Positions 10,969 to 18,912 of a stretch of 64,000 nucleotides of DNA are shown here, in pieces. Origin of the DNA: Fictibacillus gelatini DSM 15865 (GTDB lineage: Bacteria > Bacillota > Bacilli > Bacillales > Fictibacillaceae); NCBI RefSeq assembly GCF_000430745.1, contig NZ_AUMP01000003.1, positions 309,649 through 373,648 on the forward strand, read 5' to 3'. The notes beneath the pieces are model-generated. The model was given only the letters and a program-made list of their open reading frames with translations, was not told where the DNA came from and did no database searches. The position numbers were made by a program, and so were the translations under genes. How positions within the stretch are numbered: position 1 is the first letter of the stretch; each line of letters begins with the position of its first letter.

Positions 10969-11409
10969 ATGAATCAACATCGTTTAAAGGAAGGGGTTGC
11001 TCTATTAAAAAATAATGGGGTAAGAATGACCGTACAACGTATGGCCATTCTGGAATATTTAGCCACTACGGATTCCCATCCTACCGCTGATGAGATTTAC
11101 AAATATTTAACCAACAGACTGTTAAACATTACAAATGCGACGATTTATAACAATTTAAAATGCTTTAAAAAATATGGGCTCATTAAAGAATGGACATATG
11201 GAGAAGCTTCAAGCCGCTACGAGTGGGCAAAGAATTTCCATTATCATGTCGTTTGTAGATGTTGCGGGAAAATGCGCGATTTTAATTATCCCGAACTAAA
11301 GGAAATTGAGGAGTATGCTGAAAAACTTTCCGGGTTTCAAATTTCCTGCCATCTTTTTGAAATTCATGGCATTTGTCCGGAATGTAAAGAAGCCAGAAAC
11401 AACTTTTAA
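10969..11409 (+). CDS. perR: Fur-family peroxide sensor, PerR paralogue
   Basis: This 146-residue regulator has an N-terminal winged helix (NGVRMTVQRMAILEYL, ITNATIYNNLKCF) and a C-terminal metal domain. Structural zinc cysteines are C96/C99 (CRCC) and C136/C139 (CPEC). Regulatory-site residues by alignment with B. subtilis PerR are H37, H91, H93 and D104, but position 85 is Glu, not Asp. The iron-reactive histidines are kept, so peroxide sensing is likely. ATG after AAAGAGG. A weak PerR-box-like 7-1-7 sequence lies at 10857-10871. It ends 39 bases before allB without a terminator. Confidence 0.85.
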   Translation: MNQHRLKEGVALLKNNGVRMTVQRMAILEYLATTDSHPTADEIYKYLTNRLLNITNATIYNNLKCFKKYGLIKEWTYGEASSRYEWAKNFHYHVVCRCCGKMRDFNYPELKEIEEYAEKLSGFQISCHLFEIHGICPECKEARNNF

Positions 11410-11448
11410 TTTGGTCAGTTAATTGAATAATGAGGAAGTGACAAAATC

Positions 11449-12807
11449 ATGTCCGCATTTGATCTTATTATACGAAATGGGACGATGGTAACGTCTGATT
11501 CAGTCTTACGGGGCGATATCGTTATTAACGATGGAAAAATCGAAAAAATCGTCGAGAATGAATCGTTTGAAGGCGAAGGCCTTCGAGAGATTGATGCTAC
11601 CGATCTATATATATTTCCGGGATTAATTGATTCACACGTTCATTTTAATGAACCTGGAAGAACGGAATGGGAAGGATTTCAAACAGGTAGCAGAAGTCTG
11701 GCGGCAGGAGGAGCAACGACCTTTTTCGATATGCAGTTAAACAGCCATCCTCCAACGATTACGAAACACGCGTTCGAATTGAAAGATAAACTGGCAAAAC
11801 AGAAAGCGATTGTTGACTACAGGCTGTGGGGAGGATTGGTTCCTTCAAATCTGGAGTATTTAGAAGAATTGCATGAATGCGGCGTCATCGGTTTTAAAGC
11901 TTTTATGTCTCCTAGTGGTATTAATGAATTTCAAAATGCAAATGATCAAATCCTTTATAAAGGGATGGAAAAAATTGCTCAATTGAATTCTGTTTTAGCC
12001 GTTCATGCGGAAAGCACAGATATAACGAATCAATTAGCTGAAGAAAAGCGCAAGGCAGGAAAAACGGCAGCAATCGATTTTTGTGAATCACGGCCGATTT
12101 TATCTGAAATTGAAGCAGTGGCAAGAATTTTATCGTACGCTCAAGTAACTGGTTGTAAGCTACATATCGTCCATGCAAGCAGCAGTCAAGTCGTATCATT
12201 AGTGACACGGGCAAAACAAATAGGTATTGATGTTACTGTTGAAACGTGCCCGCATTACCTTTCTTTAACAACAGAAGATTTTTCAAGAATCGGCCCTGTT
12301 GCAAAATGCGCCCCGCCGTTAAGAGGTAAAGATGAAGTGGAGGCGTTATGGAAATCATTCGCCGATGGAGAAATTGACATTATCGGTTCTGACCATTCGC
12401 CAGCTCCGCCAATGATGAAGCAAGCGGAAGATGGTGACATGTTTAAAGCGTGGGGAGGCATTTCGGGTGCACAATCGACACTTTCGGTACTGCTGGAAGA
12501 AGGGTATTGGAAACGGAATATCCCATTAGAAAGAATTGTAGAAACGACGTCAACAAACCCCGCAAAAAGGTTCGGACTATACCCTCAAAAAGGGACGATT
12601 GCTGTCGGCAGCGATGCAGACTTAGCGATCGTGAATCTTACTCAGTTTTACCGTTTGAACGAGAATGATCTTTTTTACCGTCATCCACATTCGCCATATG
12701 TCGGGAAAACGTTCAGAGGAAAAAATGTGGCGACGATTGTCAAAGGGAAGATTGTGTTTGAAAATGGACAAATCATTTCATCCGGGCAATATGAAACGAT
12801 TCCATAA
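11449..12807 (+). CDS. allB: Allantoinase
   Basis: This 452-residue amidohydrolase opens the hydantoin ring of allantoin to give allantoate. It shows the dinuclear metal ligands H63 and H65 (DSHVHFNEPGRTEWEGF), carbamylated K150 (IGFKAFM), H186 (AVHAES), H242 (IVHASS) and D315 (IGSDHSP). The NEPGRTEWEGF motif separates it from dihydropyrimidinases. ATG after GAGGAAGTGAC. It follows perR closely and precedes an M20 hydrolase gene by 68 bases. Cytoplasmic; next step after the uraD-uox-uraH products. Confidence 0.94.
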   Translation: MSAFDLIIRNGTMVTSDSVLRGDIVINDGKIEKIVENESFEGEGLREIDATDLYIFPGLIDSHVHFNEPGRTEWEGFQTGSRSLAAGGATTFFDMQLNSHPPTITKHAFELKDKLAKQKAIVDYRLWGGLVPSNLEYLEELHECGVIGFKAFMSPSGINEFQNANDQILYKGMEKIAQLNSVLAVHAESTDITNQLAEEKRKAGKTAAIDFCESRPILSEIEAVARILSYAQVTGCKLHIVHASSSQVVSLVTRAKQIGIDVTVETCPHYLSLTTEDFSRIGPVAKCAPPLRGKDEVEALWKSFADGEIDIIGSDHSPAPPMMKQAEDGDMFKAWGGISGAQSTLSVLLEEGYWKRNIPLERIVETTSTNPAKRFGLYPQKGTIAVGSDADLAIVNLTQFYRLNENDLFYRHPHSPYVGKTFRGKNVATIVKGKIVFENGQIISSGQYETIP

Positions 12808-12875
12808 TATCAATTTTCCTAATACTTTGTGCTTTCTGGTTTTTCATACAAATCATAACAAAGGAGCGAATTGAA

Positions 12876-14132
12876 TTGAGTACAAAAACGTTAAGTGCTG
12901 AGAAACAACAACTTATCCAATATATTGAGGATCATAAAGATGAATTGATCGGTTTCCTGCAGGAACTTGTTTCGATCCCATCGGATAATCCTCCTGGAGA
13001 TTTGCAAGAGATTGCTGAACATATTGGCAAACGCTTAAATGAATTTGAATTTGAAAACGTAAAGCTTCATGAGGTGGAAGAGGAACTTGTAAAAGCCCAT
13101 GGGATGATTCGCGTATCGAATGTTGTTGGTTTTCAAACGTTTGGCAACGGGGAAGGCCCAGAAATTACGTTAACTTCTCACGGGGATGTCGTACCCCCGG
13201 GCCTTGGATGGACACAGGATCCGTATGGCGGAAATATTGTCGACGGAAAATTATACGGCCGTGGTGCAGCCGTCTCTAAATCGGACATTGCTTCTTACAC
13301 GTTTGCGGCATTAGCTTTACGGCAATTTAAAGATAAATTGAAAGGGAAAATCTCCTTTGCATTTACATTTGATGAAGAAACAGGCGGCTTAGTAGGACCG
13401 AAATGGCTGCTGGATCGAAAGCTGGTCAATCCTGATATGGCGATTTATCCGGGCTTCACCTATTCTCTCGTAAATGCTCACAACGGTTGCCTTCACCTTG
13501 AAGTGAAATTAAAAGGGAAATCTGCTCATGCAGCTGAGCCTCAGCACGGACATGATGCGTTAGAAGCGATGACAGGTGTGTTGAATGCGATTTATAACTA
13601 TCGGGATTCGCTCTCTTCGATCCATTCGAAAATTCCGGGCATTGATACGCCGAATATTACGGTAGGATTAATTTCCGGCGGGATTAATACAAATGTCGTC
13701 CCTGATGAGTGTGTGATTCGTATGGACCGGCGATTGATTCCGGAAGAAGATGGTGAAATGGTTGAAAAAGAGCTTCGCAATATCATTGATACTGCCGTGG
13801 AGAAGTACGAAGGCATTCAAGCGGAAGTCACTCGTATTCTATTAGCAAACAGCTTTGGCCCAACACCTGTTAACTCTCCATTAGTGAAAGCGGTCGCTTC
13901 CAATTGGAAAGAAGTGATGGAGACGGATGAAGAACTAGAAATTAAAGGTTCGCCATTGTATACGGATGCCCGCCTTTTTGCCGAAGCAGGTGTACCTATC
14001 GTCTTGTTTGGCGCCGGTCCGCGAACATTGTTAGAAGCGAACGGACACCGTGCTGACGAACATGTAAAAATTGACGATTTGCTCAAATCAACGAAAATCG
14101 TTGCTTTAGCGCTTTATGATTTATTGCAATAA
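12876..14132 (+). CDS. M20-family metallohydrolase of the allantoin cluster, substrate unknown
   Basis: This 418-residue enzyme has the M20/M28 peptidase fold: first metal histidine in SHGDVVPPG, catalytic glutamates in FDEETGG, a dimerisation insert, and the C-terminal histidine in ANGHRADEHV. In the usual GRGAADxKG motif the bridging Asp is replaced (GRGAAVSKSD), with an Asp three residues later. It is not the HyuC/AllC type, yet it stands where allantoate amidohydrolase would be expected. It may cleave allantoate, ureidoglycolate or an unrelated amide. TTG 12876 follows AAGGAG nine bases upstream. Confidence 0.75.
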   Translation: MSTKTLSAEKQQLIQYIEDHKDELIGFLQELVSIPSDNPPGDLQEIAEHIGKRLNEFEFENVKLHEVEEELVKAHGMIRVSNVVGFQTFGNGEGPEITLTSHGDVVPPGLGWTQDPYGGNIVDGKLYGRGAAVSKSDIASYTFAALALRQFKDKLKGKISFAFTFDEETGGLVGPKWLLDRKLVNPDMAIYPGFTYSLVNAHNGCLHLEVKLKGKSAHAAEPQHGHDALEAMTGVLNAIYNYRDSLSSIHSKIPGIDTPNITVGLISGGINTNVVPDECVIRMDRRLIPEEDGEMVEKELRNIIDTAVEKYEGIQAEVTRILLANSFGPTPVNSPLVKAVASNWKEVMETDEELEIKGSPLYTDARLFAEAGVPIVLFGAGPRTLLEANGHRADEHVKIDDLLKSTKIVALALYDLLQ

Positions 14133-14162
14133 AGTCCTTTAACTTAAGGAGTTGGACAAGCG

Positions 14163-15047
14163 ATGAAACTGGGGTTTATAGGATTAGGAAACATGGGCCT
14201 TCCGATGGCGATCAATCTAGTAAAAGCAAACTATGAAACATTTGGAATTAACCGGAGCAAAGGAAAAGAAATGACTTTCGCTGAAAATGGCGGAAAAATT
14301 GGCAAGTCGGTTGCCGAGCTTGCCAAAGAGGCGGATGTCATCATGACATGCCTTCCGTTACCTGATGATGTAGAGAACATCTATTTCAGCAAAGACGGTA
14401 TTCTACCAAATGGTAAAGAAGGATTGACGTTAATCGATTTTAGCACGGTTTCTCCGGATTTAAATGAAAAAATATATGAAGCGGCAAAGAAAAAAGGAAT
14501 CGGCTTTTTAGATGCGCCGATCAGCGGCGGAAATGAAGGGGCAAGATTAGGAACGTTAAGCATTATGGTCGGCGGTGACAGGGAAGTCTTTAATAAAGTT
14601 TACCCGATTTTCGAAGTGCTCGGGAAAAACATTTACCATACGGGGAAAGTCGGTAATGGGACAATTTTTAAACTCATTAATCAATACATGGTCAGCGTTC
14701 ATACTCAGGCTGTCAGTGAAGCGTTGTTTTTAGCTGAAAAAATGGGGATCGAGTTAGAAAACTTGTTTGAAATATTGAATAATAGCTATGCCCAGAGCCG
14801 CATTTTCGAACGGCATTTTAAGTACATTTCCAAAAACGAGTATGAACCGGGCTTTGCTCTTAATTTGTTATACAAAGATATGTCATTAGTGCAACAAATG
14901 GCCGAAAACAATAATATTAAATTGCCAGCAGGAGAACTCGTGAACAAGATGCTTGAAAGCGCAAAAGAATCGGATTATCAAAATGATGACATGTCGGCAC
15001 ACTATTTGTTTTTTAAAGAGAAAAGCAACGTGGAATTGGTGAAATAG
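14163..15047 (+). CDS. glxR: 2-hydroxy-3-oxopropionate (tartronate semialdehyde) reductase-type dehydrogenase
   Basis: This 294-residue beta-hydroxyacid dehydrogenase has the N-terminal Rossmann motif GFIGLGNMGLPMA, the substrate motif FLDAPISGGNEGARLGTLSIMVGG, and the catalytic lysine in GNGTIFKLINQ. In glyoxylate metabolism such enzymes reduce tartronate semialdehyde to D-glycerate. Placement after allantoinase and before glycolate oxidase supports that use. Related enzymes act on 3-hydroxyisobutyrate, so substrate is inferred. No glyoxylate carboligase is in the window. ATG follows AAGGAG. Confidence 0.8.
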   Translation: MKLGFIGLGNMGLPMAINLVKANYETFGINRSKGKEMTFAENGGKIGKSVAELAKEADVIMTCLPLPDDVENIYFSKDGILPNGKEGLTLIDFSTVSPDLNEKIYEAAKKKGIGFLDAPISGGNEGARLGTLSIMVGGDREVFNKVYPIFEVLGKNIYHTGKVGNGTIFKLINQYMVSVHTQAVSEALFLAEKMGIELENLFEILNNSYAQSRIFERHFKYISKNEYEPGFALNLLYKDMSLVQQMAENNNIKLPAGELVNKMLESAKESDYQNDDMSAHYLFFKEKSNVELVK

Positions 15048-15091
15048 AAAAGAATGTAATAAGCAGGTTCCTGCTTATTACATTCTTTTCT
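15046..15091 (+). terminator. 22-base hairpin between glxR and the aldolase gene
   Basis: Perfect arms 15046-15067 and 15070-15091 with a TT loop; the right arm ends in CTTTTCT. It starts inside the glxR stop codon and ends just before the next gene's ribosome site (GGAGAG). It may terminate or reduce transcription into the aldolase gene. Confidence 0.75.
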
Positions 15092-15112
15092 TCTAATAAA
15101 GGAGAGATTGAA

Positions 15113-15976
15113 ATGCTAATCAGTACGAAAGAAATGTTAAAGAAAGCGCAAGAAGAAACACGCGCAGTTGCAGCCTTTAATACGTATAGCCTGGAGACAG
15201 TGCAAGCAGCAATTTCTTCCGCTGAAAAGGAAGAGCAGCCTGTCATCATCGCGCTTGGCGAACGGTATTTCCCGACGGTTGATGTTGAAGGCTTTGCAGC
15301 AATGGTGAAAGCGATGGCGCACAAGGCGGCAATTCCGGTGGCTCTCCATCTGGATCACGCCTATGAGAAGGACTCGATCATTCGTGCGATCAAAAACGGA
15401 TTTACATCTGTTATGTATGACGGATCAAAATACCCGCTAAAAGAAAATATAAAGCGGACGAAAGAAATTGTAGATATTGCCCATATGGAGGGTGTATCCG
15501 TTGAAGCAGAAATTGGCTCGATGGCGAAGGGGGCTTATTCGGATGAAGAAGAAGGAGATGGAACGTTAACTGATCCATTATTAGCAAACGAATTTGTTAA
15601 AGCGACGAATATTGATTTTTTGGCTGCAGCGATCGGGACTGTTCATGGAATGTATCAAGGCGAGCCGAACATTGATCTTGAACGCCTTCAACAAATTCAT
15701 GAACTTGTCAACATTCCATTAGTATTGCACGGCGGTTCCGGAACGCCTGATGAAAAAATAGTGGAGACGATCAATCATGGAATTTGCAAAATTAACGTAA
15801 ACACAGAGATTTCAGTGGCTGCTGTAACATTTTTGAAATCCGCATTTGATGATGAGTTTAAAGATGATCCGATGCCTCATTTATCTAATATTAACCGGGT
15901 AATGCAGCAAAAAATGGAGAAAGCTATGCAGCGATTTGTGCGTCTGTTTTCAAATGAAAAGCAGGCAGTTTGTTAA
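15113..15976 (+). CDS. Class II (zinc) ketose-bisphosphate aldolase family protein
   Basis: This 287-residue TIM-barrel aldolase of the FbaA/GatY/KbaY family shows zinc ligands in LHLDHAY, the metal-binding EAEIGSMA, GTVHGMY, and LVLHGGSGTPDE, plus the phosphate-binding KINVNTE. The true substrate is unclear. Its location between a tartronate semialdehyde reductase and glycolate oxidase suggests a role with a glyoxylate- or sugar-acid-derived substrate rather than glycolytic fructose bisphosphate. ATG follows AAGGAGAG. Confidence 0.8.
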   Translation: MLISTKEMLKKAQEETRAVAAFNTYSLETVQAAISSAEKEEQPVIIALGERYFPTVDVEGFAAMVKAMAHKAAIPVALHLDHAYEKDSIIRAIKNGFTSVMYDGSKYPLKENIKRTKEIVDIAHMEGVSVEAEIGSMAKGAYSDEEEGDGTLTDPLLANEFVKATNIDFLAAAIGTVHGMYQGEPNIDLERLQQIHELVNIPLVLHGGSGTPDEKIVETINHGICKINVNTEISVAAVTFLKSAFDDEFKDDPMPHLSNINRVMQQKMEKAMQRFVRLFSNEKQAVC

Positions 15977-15983
15977 AAAAGGC

Positions 15984-16020
15984 AAACCATCCTTTTATAG
16001 GAGGGATGGTTTTCTTTTTT
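15984..16020 (+). terminator. Terminator after the aldolase gene
   Basis: AAACCATCC (15984-15992) pairs with GGATGGTTT (16004-16012) and is followed by TCTTTTTT. Confidence 0.85.
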
Positions 16021-16183
16021 GTTTGAATTTATAAAAAATTCGCAATTGAAGTGATTGTGTAATTGGGTTATTATATCAGCAAAAGGAAAAATAGCTTCAT
16101 CTTAACAAAGCTATGTCTGAAATCAGCTCCATATTTTACGACTGTTTGGGAACTTTGTTGTTTATAACGCAACAAACTGGGGG

Positions 16184-17509
16184 GTGTCTAAAATAGTGGT
16201 TACTGAGTTAGAGAAGATCGTTGATGAAAAGCGAATCGTAAAGTCAGGAGATGAAGATCCGTTCGGCAACCTCGGAAAGTGTACAGTTTATCCGCAAACA
16301 GAAGAAGAAATTTCGGCCATTTTAACTTACGCATCCAAAAATGGCAGGAAAGTATTTGTTGAAGGCTCCGGCACGAAAAAAGGGTTTGGCGGCCTTTTGG
16401 AAAAAGCCGATATTTTACTTTCCTTGAGCCATTGTAAAGGTGTTGTCGAATATTCGGCAGGCGATCTTACTATAACTGTTCGTCCAGGAACAACGATAAA
16501 AGAAATTGGGGAATATCTGGCTCCGTTTGGTCAGTGTCTCTCCGTTGATCCTGCGTGGCCGGAATTTGCGACGATTGGCGGTGTGATTGCTGCCAATTCC
16601 AGCGGACCAAAGCGGCTGAAATACGGTTCAGCCCGGGACTTTGTCATCGGTTTAAGGGTCGTTTACCCGGACGGCAAGGTGATTCGCACTGGCGGTAAAG
16701 TTGTGAAAAACGTTGCCGGCTATGATATGAACAAGCTATTTGTTGGTTCAATGGGAACGCTCGGAGTCATTAGTGAAGTAACAGTAAAGCTCAGGCCATT
16801 GCCTAAATATGAAAGTCTCGTCCTTCTATCTTTTTCTGAAAAAAATTTACATGAAATCCGTTCATTTGTTATTCAACTTCTAGACTCGATGATGGAACCG
16901 GTTTCTCTTGAACTGGTCAATCCAACGTTATCCAATCAGCTGACCGGGTTAGAAGGTTACACGCTATTCATCGGGTTAGAAGGTATTGAAAAATCGGTCC
17001 TTTATCAAGAAATGTGGATAAAGGAACATCAACCGAAAGAAACGGAATTAATTATCTTGCAGCAACATGAAGCAAAAAAGATCTGGTCTACATTTGCCAA
17101 ATTAGCTCCGAATCCGCTACGAATAAAAGAAATTGATGAAAGTAATCTGGAAATAGGAATTAAAATTGGAAGTAAAAATATCGATGTCATTGAACTAGTA
17201 GAAGCGTGCCATCTCATGAGCTTAAATAAACATGTCGACGTGCGGGTTCATGGTGGGATTGGGCATGGGATTACGAAAGCGTATGTCAAAGGGAATACAG
17301 AGGCTGTATTATCGTATGTAAGGGACATCAGGTCTGCCGGGTGTAATAAAGGAGGGTACGCTATTGTCGAGCATGCGCCTTATATACTGAGAAAACACGT
17401 TAATGTTTGGGGAGATCCACCTTCTTATTTTTCATTGCTTGAAGGGATTAAAAAAGCCATCGATCCAAATAACGTCCTGAACACGCAGCGATTCGTCGGA
17501 GGTTTGTAA
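16184..17509 (+). CDS. glcE: Glycolate oxidase FAD-binding subunit (GlcE-like)
   Basis: This 441-residue protein has an N-terminal FAD_binding_4 (PCMH) domain with VEGSGTKKGFGG and VDPAWPEFATIGGVIAANSSGPKRLKYGSARDFV, and a C-terminal FAD-linked oxidase domain. It is the shorter of two flavin subunits of the glycolate oxidase complex, which oxidises glycolate to glyoxylate with electrons passed on through GlcF. GTG 16184 lies at the edge of the ribosome site GGGGGGTG; GTG 16196 is the better-spaced alternative. The next gene starts two bases after its stop. Confidence 0.85.
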   Translation: MSKIVVTELEKIVDEKRIVKSGDEDPFGNLGKCTVYPQTEEEISAILTYASKNGRKVFVEGSGTKKGFGGLLEKADILLSLSHCKGVVEYSAGDLTITVRPGTTIKEIGEYLAPFGQCLSVDPAWPEFATIGGVIAANSSGPKRLKYGSARDFVIGLRVVYPDGKVIRTGGKVVKNVAGYDMNKLFVGSMGTLGVISEVTVKLRPLPKYESLVLLSFSEKNLHEIRSFVIQLLDSMMEPVSLELVNPTLSNQLTGLEGYTLFIGLEGIEKSVLYQEMWIKEHQPKETELIILQQHEAKKIWSTFAKLAPNPLRIKEIDESNLEIGIKIGSKNIDVIELVEACHLMSLNKHVDVRVHGGIGHGITKAYVKGNTEAVLSYVRDIRSAGCNKGGYAIVEHAPYILRKHVNVWGDPPSYFSLLEGIKKAIDPNNVLNTQRFVGGL

Positions 17510-17511
17510 AA

Positions 17512-18912
17512 ATGAGTATAGAAGAAAAAGAACGTATTAGTGCAAGTGGGAAATCACCTGCCTGCATGTCAATGAGTCTTGGAAACTATCTATGGAATGA
17601 TCCGCCGGATGAGAACAAATGGACTGACTGTGTCCATTGCGGTATGTGTCTTGAAGCATGTCCAACCTATCAACAAACGGGTGAAGAGCATCAATCGCCA
17701 AGAGGACGAGTGTATTTAATTAAAGCGGTTGCTGAACAGAAAATCGAAGTAAATGAACAATTTGCGCATCCGATTTTCACATGCCTTGACTGCCGGGCAT
17801 GTGAAACGGCGTGTCCGGCCAATGTTCAGGTCGGTGGCCTAATCGAAGAAGCAAGAGGGCAAATTCGCCAGGCGATGCCGTTATCCGGTTTTAAAGGGGC
17901 GGTGAATAAATTCTTTTTAAAAGGGGTATTCCCGCATCCCAACAGGTTGCACGCGTTAGGAAGCCTGATGAAATTTTATCAGAAAAGCGGTTTGCAAACC
18001 ACTATAAGAAAAACAGGACTGTTAAATATATTGCCAGGTCATTTGAAAGATATGGAAGCTGTTTTACCGACTTTGGACCATGAACCAACTTTAAAAAAAT
18101 TTAATGAAGTTGTGCCTGCTAAAGGAAAAACGAAGAAACGAGTGGCCATGCTAACAGGGTGTGTGATGGATGTAATGTTCAGCGACATTAACGAAGCGAC
18201 GATTCGTGTGCTGACTAGAAACGGATATGAAGTAATGCTTCCGAAAGAACAGCGCTGTTGCGGCGCACTGCATGTTCATGCGGGCGACCGTGAAACTGGC
18301 AAAAAGCTGGCGAAGCAAAATATCGAGGCGTTTAAAAATGTTGAAAAAGTGGTCGTTAATGCGGCGGGATGCGGTTGCGCGTTAAAAGAATATCCTGAGC
18401 TGTTCCGAAATGAACCGGAATGGAAGAAAGAAGCAGAAGAATTTGCTCGTAAAGTAGAAGACGTCTCCACGTTTTTGTATACCGAGGGCTATGAACACCC
18501 GAAAGGTGAACTAAAGACAAGGATTACGTACCATGATGCGTGCCACCTTGCCCACGGACAGGGAATTCGCTTTGAACCGCGCGAGCTTTTGAAGAGCATT
18601 CCAGGAATCGAAATGGTTGAATTGCCGGATGCGGACCGATGCTGTGGCAGTGCCGGTATTTACAATTTAACGAACCCGGAAATGGCGGGCGTTCTGTTGG
18701 AGCGAAAAATGAACGATGTGCCCGAAAATGTTGAAATGATTTCAATGGGAAACCCGGGCTGCATGCTTCAGATGGCAATGGGCGTCCTGCGGCATGGAAG
18801 AAGCGAAAAGATAGTCCATACGATGCAACTGTTAGATTGGGCTTATCAAAAAGAAGATGGGGAAAAGGGAGGTGAAGGCCATGTTCAGGAAAAAACGAAA
18901 AGTGCAAGGTGA
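17512..18912 (+). CDS. glcF: Glycolate oxidase iron-sulfur subunit (GlcF)
   Basis: This 466-residue protein has two 4Fe-4S motifs (CVHCGMCLEACP and CLDCRACETACP) near residues 40-100, then two CCG cysteine-rich domains (QRCCGALHVHAG and DRCCGSAGIYN). It carries electrons from the flavin subunits to the respiratory chain. Translation is tightly linked to both neighbours: two bases after glcE and a 32-base overlap with the next gene. ATG 17512 follows GGAGGTTTGTAAA. Confidence 0.92.
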   Translation: MSIEEKERISASGKSPACMSMSLGNYLWNDPPDENKWTDCVHCGMCLEACPTYQQTGEEHQSPRGRVYLIKAVAEQKIEVNEQFAHPIFTCLDCRACETACPANVQVGGLIEEARGQIRQAMPLSGFKGAVNKFFLKGVFPHPNRLHALGSLMKFYQKSGLQTTIRKTGLLNILPGHLKDMEAVLPTLDHEPTLKKFNEVVPAKGKTKKRVAMLTGCVMDVMFSDINEATIRVLTRNGYEVMLPKEQRCCGALHVHAGDRETGKKLAKQNIEAFKNVEKVVVNAAGCGCALKEYPELFRNEPEWKKEAEEFARKVEDVSTFLYTEGYEHPKGELKTRITYHDACHLAHGQGIRFEPRELLKSIPGIEMVELPDADRCCGSAGIYNLTNPEMAGVLLERKMNDVPENVEMISMGNPGCMLQMAMGVLRHGRSEKIVHTMQLLDWAYQKEDGEKGGEGHVQEKTKSAR

